64,000 nucleotides of DNA from Leptobrachium leishanense (lineage: Eukaryota > Chordata > Amphibia > Anura > Megophryidae). The position numbers were made by a program, and so were the translations under genes. Positions 57,171 to 64,000 of the stretch are shown here, one piece after another (the stretch's first letter is position 1; the number at the start of each line of letters is the position of its first letter). The notes under the pieces were generated by a model. The model saw only the letters and a list, made by a program, of their open reading frames with translations. It was not told the DNA's origin and made no database searches. Location of the stretch: contig CM019063.1 in the NCBI GenBank assembly GCA_009667805.1, forward strand, positions 85,959,877 to 86,023,876, written 5' to 3'.

Positions 57171-57513
57171 GGGCCTCATTACAATCTTGACGCAAACGTT
57201 TGCACCGGCATAAGTAATTTTTAACGCGTGGGGTAAAACCATTTGCAACGACTTCCGAATTACATACTCAGCGCTACAACTGCGCGGAATTGTGTACCGT
57301 GTGTGTCCTATGGACTCCATTGAGAGGATGCTCGCGGCTGCGCTTAATGCTGCCGCGCGCATCCCAGGGCTTAACGAGCGGTAACAATGCAGGCAGCTTT
57401 TTTAGCGCCTGCATTGTAACCTAGAGGTAAAATGGGCGTGCTAGGGGGAAAACTGCGGACGCAGTTTTCCTCCCTAACGCCCCCATTTTATCGCTAGTAT
57501 CGTAATGTGGCCC
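57171..57513. mobile_element. MITE with GGGCC ends and a long hairpin
   Basis: The ends are GGGCCTCATTACAATCTTG and, inverted, GGGCCACATTACGATACTAG, with TAT on both sides (57168-57170 and 57514-57516). An imperfect hairpin with arms of about 30 bp lies at 57428-57490, centred on AACTGCGGACGCAGTT. Similar ends are seen at 40416 and 41565. Confidence 0.7.
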
Positions 57514-57516
57514 TAT

Positions 57517-58667
57517 ATTAGCCAAAATACTAAACTTCTAGTTGATTGATCTCAAGTGCTACAGGATGCCAAACTCCTAGCAACAAATCATTACCACAGA
57601 CAGGTTAACCTCAGGCAATCTATTATAAATTGTATTAACACAGTCCATATTGTTAATTTAAGCTTCAATTGCATATAATTTGCAAATGTTTTATAGATTA
57701 CAGAAAATGGCATACTCCCAGGATACAGACCTTTATAAATCAATTAATATGTTTTGTAGCATTTGCAATTTAATCTAATAATGTAGATAGACAAGACAAA
57801 GACATTAGCATCGCAGAGTTTATACTTTAAATCGAACCACTCTCTTTTAATTATACATACAGTAGCTTGATAAATTACATAATTTCTGCCACCGAAGCTT
57901 CAAAACAGATACATAACACACTGTGTGATGGAAGATAATGTATGGAAATGCCTACTTAAATGATATGCTCATTCATCAATCAAACCATGTAGATGGATAC
58001 AACCCATATTTCCTGGAAAAACAATTCATGGTGTGTAAAAGTATACAAAAAATAATTTCTGTAATAAAGAACATTTCATTTATTTTATTTCAAAGTTCTC
58101 CAATAAAAATTTACTCCAGAAGGTGGAGCAAGAACACTAAGCAATAACAAAGAGGAGCTACAAGTACATAGCGGAGCAATAATGATGCTGCATTGTTTCA
58201 TTTTAATTCATTATTGGACACATTAAAATGAATTACATGACAACACTGTATTGTTATTTTTCTTTTTCAACATCACATAATTGAGCAGTATCGTTTGTTA
58301 TTGTTGATTAAATGGTTTGCTCTTCCTGTCCCCTGTGCAAACACCTATAAGGAGCAATTTAATGAGAAAGTACCGTGTTGCACTGTTATCTTTTACTGCA
58401 ACTCAGAGTCTATCTATCAATATATCTGAACCTTTATCTATCATGCTCACATATAATCAGCAAAACCAAGGTATAGGACAGGGATGGCTTACCTTTTTGA
58501 GCCAGAGTGCCCAAACTGGATCACTGAACCAATTTATGTGTCTCAAAGTGTCAACCCCACAAATAGACCTGAATACGGATTTATTTTAGAAAAACACTTC
58601 ATACGACTGTCTGAACTAATTATGTGCTTAAGTCTTAAAAGAAAAATACAGTGTAAAGAAGATGAAT
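57517..58667. other. A/T-rich region, no gene recognised
   Basis: Near 58479 is CAGGGATGGCTTACCTTTTT, which looks like the end of a hAT-type element, but I found no partner end. Otherwise nothing is recognised. Confidence 0.4.
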
Positions 58668-59268
58668 ATATTGCCCCAAGCTCACACATGTATATAATTA
58701 CCCCAAGCTCACACATTGATATAATTGGCCCCAGCTCACACATTGATATAATTGGCCCCAGCTCAAATTTATATATTGGTCCCAGCTCACATTTATATAT
58801 TGGCCACAGCTCACATTTATATATTGCCCCAGCTCACACATAGATATAATTGCCCCAAGCTCACACTTGGATATATATTTGCCCCAAGCTCACACATGGA
58901 TATATAATTGCCCCAAGCTCACACATTGATGTATTTGCCCCAAGCTCACAAATGGATGTATTTGCCCCAAGCTCACACTTGGATGTATTCTGCCCCAGCT
59001 CACAAATGGATGTATTTGCCCCAAGCTCACACATGGATGTATACTGCCCCAGCTCACACATGGATGTATACTGCCCCAGCTCACACATGGATGTATATTG
59101 GCCCAGCTCCCACATGGATGTATACTGCCCCAGCTCACACATGGATGTATATTGGGCCCCCAGCTCACACATGGATGTATACTGCCCCAACTCACACATG
59201 GATGTATACTGCCCCAGCTCACACATGGATGGATATTGGCCCAGCTCACACATGGATGTATATTGGAA
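58668..59268 (+). repeat. 27-bp minisatellite, about 22 copies, related to the 3.5-kb array
   Basis: The monomer contains CTCACACATGGATGTATACTG and CCCCAG in related order. Early units read CACATTGATATAATTGG. It resembles the first units at 3495-3775, in the same orientation. As 27 is a multiple of three, open frames run on both strands (58850-59308 plus, 58861-59274 minus). They have no domain. Confidence 0.93.
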
Positions 59269-59569
59269 ATACACAAAAAGAAAATGGGCAGCGCTCCTCT
59301 ATAGGTAAACAATGGAAAAACAGAAAACAGGCACACCAAAAGAAAAAATGACGAAAGAAAGGAAAATTTTCCTTACAGCAAGGAAGTATATCTCCTTCTT
59401 TATGATCTCCTTAAACCTCTTTCAATGGAAAAATACGTAGGTAGTCTTGCGTATACCTCAAAAAGAGGGGAAAGGTTTCATAGCATAATACGTTAAAAAT
59501 GATAATTTGAACATAATTCAAAACCGCCAAATGTGCACTCACGGTTTTTGAGAGCTTCCAGCGTTTTGT
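59269..59569. other. Short unassigned flank of the array
   Basis: GGGCAGCGCTCCTCTATAGG with A-rich sequence resembles a transposon end similar to 6025-6110. No gene. Confidence 0.4.
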
Positions 59570-59721
59570 TTCGTTACGTTTTTAAATAATTTAGTTTTCG
59601 GAATTTCGTAACTAATTTTGTTTCATATTTCGTTTAGTTTTGGATCGATTTGAAATTTTTAATCGATTTGAATTTCGAATCGATTCAAATTTCGTATATC
59701 AATTCGATAGTTGATATCAAT

Positions 59722-60165
59722 AGAAACATAGAAACATAGAAAAATGTCGGCAGATAAGAACCTTTCGGCCCATCTAGTCTGCCCAATTACATGAATACTT
59801 TACCTGGATTTATCTTTTGTTTAGGATAGCCTTATGCCTATCCCATGCTTGCTTAAATTCAATTACTGTTTTGGCCTCTACCACTTCTACTGGAAGACTG
59901 TTCCATGTATCCACCACCCGCTCAGTAAAATAATGCTTCCTGATGTTACTTTTAAACCTTTGCCCCTCTAATCTAAGACTATGTCCTCTTGTTTTGCTAC
60001 TTTGTTTCCTTTTAAATATACTCCCTTCCTCTACCTTGTGGATTCCCTTTACGTATTTAAATGTTTCTATCATATCTCCTCTGTCTCGTCTTTTTTCCAA
60101 GCTGTACATGTTAAGATCATTAAGCCTTTCCTGGTAACTTTTCTCCTTCAAGCCGTACACCAACG
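59722..60165 (-). mobile_element. CR1 LINE 3' end, copy 2
   Basis: It shows an 8-bp tail repeat (minus TTTCTATG). It breaks at the same 5' position as copy 1 (18281-18720) and is very similar to it. It is nested in the hAT-like element. An ACGGCTAAATTGCCA repeat lies just beyond its 5' end. Confidence 0.75.
59810..60163 (-). pseudogene. CR1 ORF2 C-terminal remnant, 117 codons
   Basis: The frame opens at once with MVYGLKEKSYQERLNDLNM and continues through GDMIETFKYVKGIHKVEEG, LRLEGQRFKSN and TWNSLPVEVVEA to a stop at 59810. This is the thumb and C-terminal end of a CR1-clade reverse transcriptase; the catalytic YADD part is missing. Unlike copy 1 it has no frameshift. It cannot act as an enzyme. 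Confidence 0.75.
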
Positions 60166-60607
60166 GCTAAATTGCCAACGGCTAAATTGCCAACGGCAAT
60201 TCGAATTTTGGAATTAAATCAAAATCAAATTTTGCTGTTAAAAGAAAAGCTAGGGTTAAATTTTAAGCTGTGTCACAGATTTAGTATTTGAGTCAAATTA
60301 AACAGTGAAACAAAATTAATTTGTTTAATAAAGTCCTTTGCTGACTATTACTTGTATTTTAAGTGGAAAAATTCAATTGTTGATATCAATTTGATAGTTC
60401 ATTTCAAATTTAATAGTTGATATCAATTATTCAAATTTTCTTTTATGATGATGACACAGTGTAAAACGAAATAAATTCGTTATATACCATTTCGTTTCGT
60501 TTCGAATTTGTATCGTATCAATTCGTTATTCGGAAGTACTTCCGAACTACGAATTATCAAATTCCGTTCCAAATTCCGAATTTTTCCGAAACTAATGCAC
60601 ATCTCTA

Positions 60608-62044
60608 CTTACCATTACAGCACTCCATTCTAAAAGCTTCCTGGAACCCCAAAGTACTACTGAACAGGAAATTACTCCTGGTGCAATAATACAATATGAC
60701 ATTTTTCACATTTTTGTTAATTTGTTCATTCTTTGAGCATTGTTTTTGCATTTGTTATTATCTATACATGTAGATGTCTTATACCTACTACATTTAGATA
60801 TTCTGCAGCATATGTGTGATCAATATGTGTTACTTTTTCATTTAATATTGCACTACATAGATTGTATATTTTATAAATAATATTGGTTTATTAACTGTAT
60901 GTCTCAGTCTGGATTGTAGTAAATTCAATGTGCTAGTTGCTATGATCTTGTGTTAAACCTAGACACACGCAAATTCAAGTTCAGATTATTAATTCATGGT
61001 ACTTCAAAGAAAATAAATATAAAGCATAATAATAGAATAAAACATTTTATTAGTTTAATCCTTCCAACCCATTATCCAGTAAGTTCAAATATCATTTTGT
61101 TCAATGGTAAGTCCACCCGAGTAGAATGTTTGCTACAAGAATTGTACAAGAATTATAAACATACTACTACTACTACTACTATTTACTAAAGGGTGAAAAT
61201 CAGGAGGAGTGGCTGGAGAAGAGAACAATCTAGACCAAAAAGGTGATTTGGAAAGTGAGATAAATTGGAGAATTTTTCTGGTTTGGTTATTTTGACCTAG
61301 AATTTTCACTTCTCCAGTCATTCTCCTGAGTTTCACCTTTTTTTGAAAAGACCTGTAAATGTTCTTTTTACAATCTTGCATTCATATGGCATGAAATAAT
61401 AAGGCATGTTATACCATTTTGGTTCATTAGCAATTATACTATGGTTTGTTTTTCCCCCGATTTTTTTTTTTTCCATTGGAGTAGAAATAAATAAGCAGAG
61501 GAAACATTTAACAGCGGGTCACAAAAATAATGTCTGGTGACTATAAACAACTACTTACCATTATAAATATATAGAATATGACCATAAATCAAAAAGCTTT
61601 GCTTTAACTTGAAAGTGAATAGGGTCCTGATGAAAATTGATAAAAAGTTAAAATAAAAAGTGGTCTAACATTAAAAAAGGGATTTCCTCCCATCCTATTT
61701 CCTTAGATGTAACACCATCTGTTCCTAAGGAATGGTTAATGGAGTCCAAAAGTTGAGGGATCCCCAATGTGACTAGAAATGGTGTCATCCTAAAAAAAAA
61801 AATAAAGGAAGGAGAAGCAAAAATTATATTAAAAGGGAAAAAAGGTTTATGCTCTTTTGTATATGAAAGCAAGAAACAATGTGGCTTGATGAAGATACCA
61901 CTACTAGAAGAAACAACCAAAGTAACACTTTTGGTCTATGTAGTGCTCTCCAGCGCTTATTCATGGACTGCTTTCTCATAAATTTTCCATAAGTATTAAA
62001 TGCCATATTGTATTTGTTTGTGCAGTTGTATTCAAATATGGGCT
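60608..62044. other. A/T-rich region with a foldback MITE
   Basis: A family F foldback lies at about 61190-61350 (GGGTGAAAATCAGGAGG left, GAGTTTCACCTTT right). A CTA trinucleotide run precedes it (61161-61183). No gene seen. Confidence 0.5.
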
Positions 62045-62666
62045 GTCATAGCTAGGGATGAGCCCGAACCCGAACTTCCCATTTGTTCGGGACCGAACCA
62101 GAACCCGAACTCGAACTCCATGCAAGTCAATGGGGCTGAAAATTCGGTTTTTTAGAGTGCCCTCCAAGAGGGCATATATGCTACATATTTGCCATAAAAG
62201 GTGTATGGGGGTCTGGGTAGTGCCCTGGGGGACAGGAAACAAGGACAAAAAGTAAAAAAAAACGTTTTTAAAGGGACAGTGAGTTTTCCATGAAATAAGG
62301 GTTAAAATTAAAAACCAAAAATTCCTTCAAATATCGTGCCTAAGAGGTCCCCATAACCTGCCCGTGAAGTGGCGGATTTCTAGGATGTATAGAAACACTT
62401 AAAAACCAAAAAATGACGTTTCATATGACGGTAAATGCTTTTCCTTTAATCTATCCATAAACAACTGCTTGGGGCGGCAGCCTGTATGAAAAGACATTTT
62501 AGGACGCGCAGAAAAAGTTTAGTGATTTTTTTGGGCTAAATTATTGTGAAACTTATGCAGGCTTTGGATGAAAGTAACAATAGGTGCTTTAAAATTGGGC
62601 TTTTAGCGTCGGCAACAGTGCCGTCACACCGTAACCCCTCTGAGGATATGAATCTGATACAGGCGT

Positions 62667-63599
62667 CAGTGGCAGTGCACCCAGATATTGTGCCTTTAGT
62701 GCCAGGCCTGCAAGTACTATCATACAGTAACCCCTCTGTGGTATTGTGGAAGAATGCGGGGGTGGACCATGCGGTCCTATATTAAAAAGATATGAATCTG
62801 GGAATGGGCGTCAGTGCACCCAGATATTCTGCCTTTGGTGCAAGACTGCCAGGCCAGCAAGTATCATCATACAGTAACCCCTCTGTGGTATTTTTGTCCA
62901 AGAGTGCAGGGGTGGACCATGTGGTCCTATATTGAAAAGTTTTTGATCTGGTAATGGGCGTCAATGCACCCAGATATTGTGCCTTTAATGCCAGGCCAGC
63001 AACTATCATCATACAGTAACCCCTCTGTGGTTTTGCTGAAGAATGCAGGGGTGGACCATGTGGTCCTATATTGAAAAGTTTTTTATCTGGTAATGGTTGT
63101 CAGTGCACCCAGATATTCTGCCTTTGGTGCAAGACTGCCAGGGCAGCAAGTATCGTCATAAAGTAACCCCTCTGTGGTATTGTGGGAGAGTGCAGGGGTG
63201 GACCATGTGGTCCTATATTGAAAAGTGTTTTTTTTATCTGTTAATGGGCGTCAGTGCACCCAGATATTGTGCCTTTAATGCCAGGTCAGCAAGTATCATC
63301 ATACAGTAACCCCTCTGTGTTATTGTGGAAGAGTGCAGGGGTGAACCTTGCGGTCCTATATTAAAAAGATATGCATCTGGTTAAGGCGTCAGTGCACCCA
63401 GATATTCTGCCTTTGGTGCAAGACTGCCAGGGCAGCAAGTATCATCATAAAGTAACCCCTCTGTGGTATTGTGGAAGAGTGCAGGGGTGGACCATGTGGT
63501 CCTATATTGAAAAGTTTTTGATCTGTTAATGGGCGTCAGTGCACCCAGATATTGTGCCTTTGGTGCAAGACTGCCAGGCCAGCAAGTATCATCATACAG
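62667..63599. repeat. Tandem array with a dimer of about 289 bp
   Basis: TGCACCCAGATATT occurs at 62676, 62815, 62965, 63104, 63255, 63393 and 63540. The spacings are 139, 150, 139, 151, 138 and 147 bp, so short and long monomers alternate. Long ones have GGTGCAAGACTGCCAGG where short ones have ATGCCAGG. The array is broken by an H1 MITE at 63603 and may continue past the window. Confidence 0.85.
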
Positions 63600-63602
63600 T
63601 AA

Positions 63603-64000
63603 GGCTGGGGTCAGACGAACGCAGTGTTAATGTCCGTGTTGCCCGCACATAATTACGTCTGTGATAGCATACAATTGTGTTAAATGGAGCCCCACACACG
63701 AAGTATGTCCGCACAGAAGTGCGGGGGCTGACGGACGCTGCAAACGGACGCAGGTTAGGCAAGAACGTAATACTGCTAGAACGGACGTGCAGAGTGCGCC
63801 ACGTCCACAACGTCCGCATAGCTTTGTGTGTGAGTGATCCAACAAGGTCAGACGGACTGCATTTATACCTCCAGCATTTTTGACGGACAGAATGTTCTTT
63901 CATTGTAATTTATTTTCCCTGCTACATCAGTCAAAAAATACGTCAGTGAAAATAACGGACTGTGTGGCCACTACCTTGTCGTCAGTCAGTAAGTACGTCC
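63603..64000. mobile_element. PIF/Harbinger-like MITE, family H1, copy 5, incomplete at the window edge
   Basis: It begins GGCTGGGGTCAGACGAACGC after TAA (63600-63602). The other copies are 395-437 bp, so its right end should lie just past 64000. It interrupts the satellite. Confidence 0.65.

Larger units (their letters stand above)
59570..60607. mobile_element. hAT-like element, left end not found, with a nested CR1 piece
   Basis: The right end, inverted, is TAGAGATGTGCATTAGTTTCG, which matches the ends at 54822 and 36057 (TGCACATCTCTA closes at 60607). TTCGTT, TTCGAA and CGATTTGAA-like blocks fill both sides of the CR1 fragment (59722-60165). The left TIR is absent or decayed. Confidence 0.55.
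62053..64000. mobile_element. hAT-like element running off the window, with internal dimeric satellite
   Basis: It starts TAGGGATGAGCCCGAACCCG, a TAGGGATG-type end like 54822. The first 500 bp are unique and the tandem array begins near 62667. The right end lies beyond the window, so no target duplication can be checked. The 8 bp before it are GTCATAGC. Confidence 0.5.

Noticed and set aside
58850..59308. Repeat-rich frames on both strands as short secreted proteins
   Set aside because: They are translations of the 27-bp array. The unit length alone explains the open frames.
62667..63599. CRISPR-like repeat and spacer pattern
   Set aside because: The regularly spaced motif is part of a longer repeated monomer; the sequence between motifs is also repeated.

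Overview
The window looks like intergenic or deep intronic DNA from a large, repeat-rich vertebrate genome, most likely a frog or toad. I see no bacterial operons, no tRNA or rRNA gene, and no host protein-coding exon that I can defend. The case for an anuran rests on the mix of elements: a Rex1-type LINE, an L2-type LINE, CR1 tails with an 8-bp microsatellite end, a chromodomain Ty3/gypsy element in two copies, a Tc1-like element, many CpG-rich MITEs, and hAT-like and TTAA-target non-autonomous transposons. The species call is inference.

Layout. 0-7 kb: a TTAA-flanked element, a Harbinger-like MITE, and a 2.46-kb hAT-like element filled with a 24-bp minisatellite. 7-23 kb: composite tRNA-headed SINEs broken by a solo LTR, a TA-target MITE and a TTAA element; a Tc1-like transposase relic; a CR1 tail; and a 0.9-kb TTA-target element. 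23-30 kb: a Rex1 LINE whose coding region is spoiled by one visible in-frame stop, plus a SINE that carries the same 3' tail. 30.6-38.0 kb: chromovirus Gypsy-1 with near-identical LTRs, two nested transposons and several frameshifts. 38-48 kb: MITEs, a possible solo LTR and a 5'-truncated L2 LINE. 48.8-54.1 kb: Gypsy-2 of the same family, with an in-frame loss of the integrase core and a MITE in gag. 54.8-64 kb: hAT-like elements and three further tandem arrays.

Two themes tie the window together. First, several hAT-like elements, recognised by TIRs and 8-bp target duplications, each carry a different internal tandem array (24 bp, about 45 bp, 33 bp, and an alternating dimer of about 289 bp). 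The 33-bp array is built from the 3' tail of the Rex1 LINE. Second, many insertions can be proved inside the window because a second copy of the host repeat gives the empty site. This fixes target duplications of TTAA, TA, TTA, GTTAC and ATGGTTAA. Both chromoviruses also have a sequence next to the 5' LTR that is complementary to the predicted 5' end of their own RNA, which suggests self-priming of the Tf1/sushi kind.

All coordinates and matches were read by eye. No database search or alignment program was used, so superfamily names rest on TIRs, target duplications and protein motifs.
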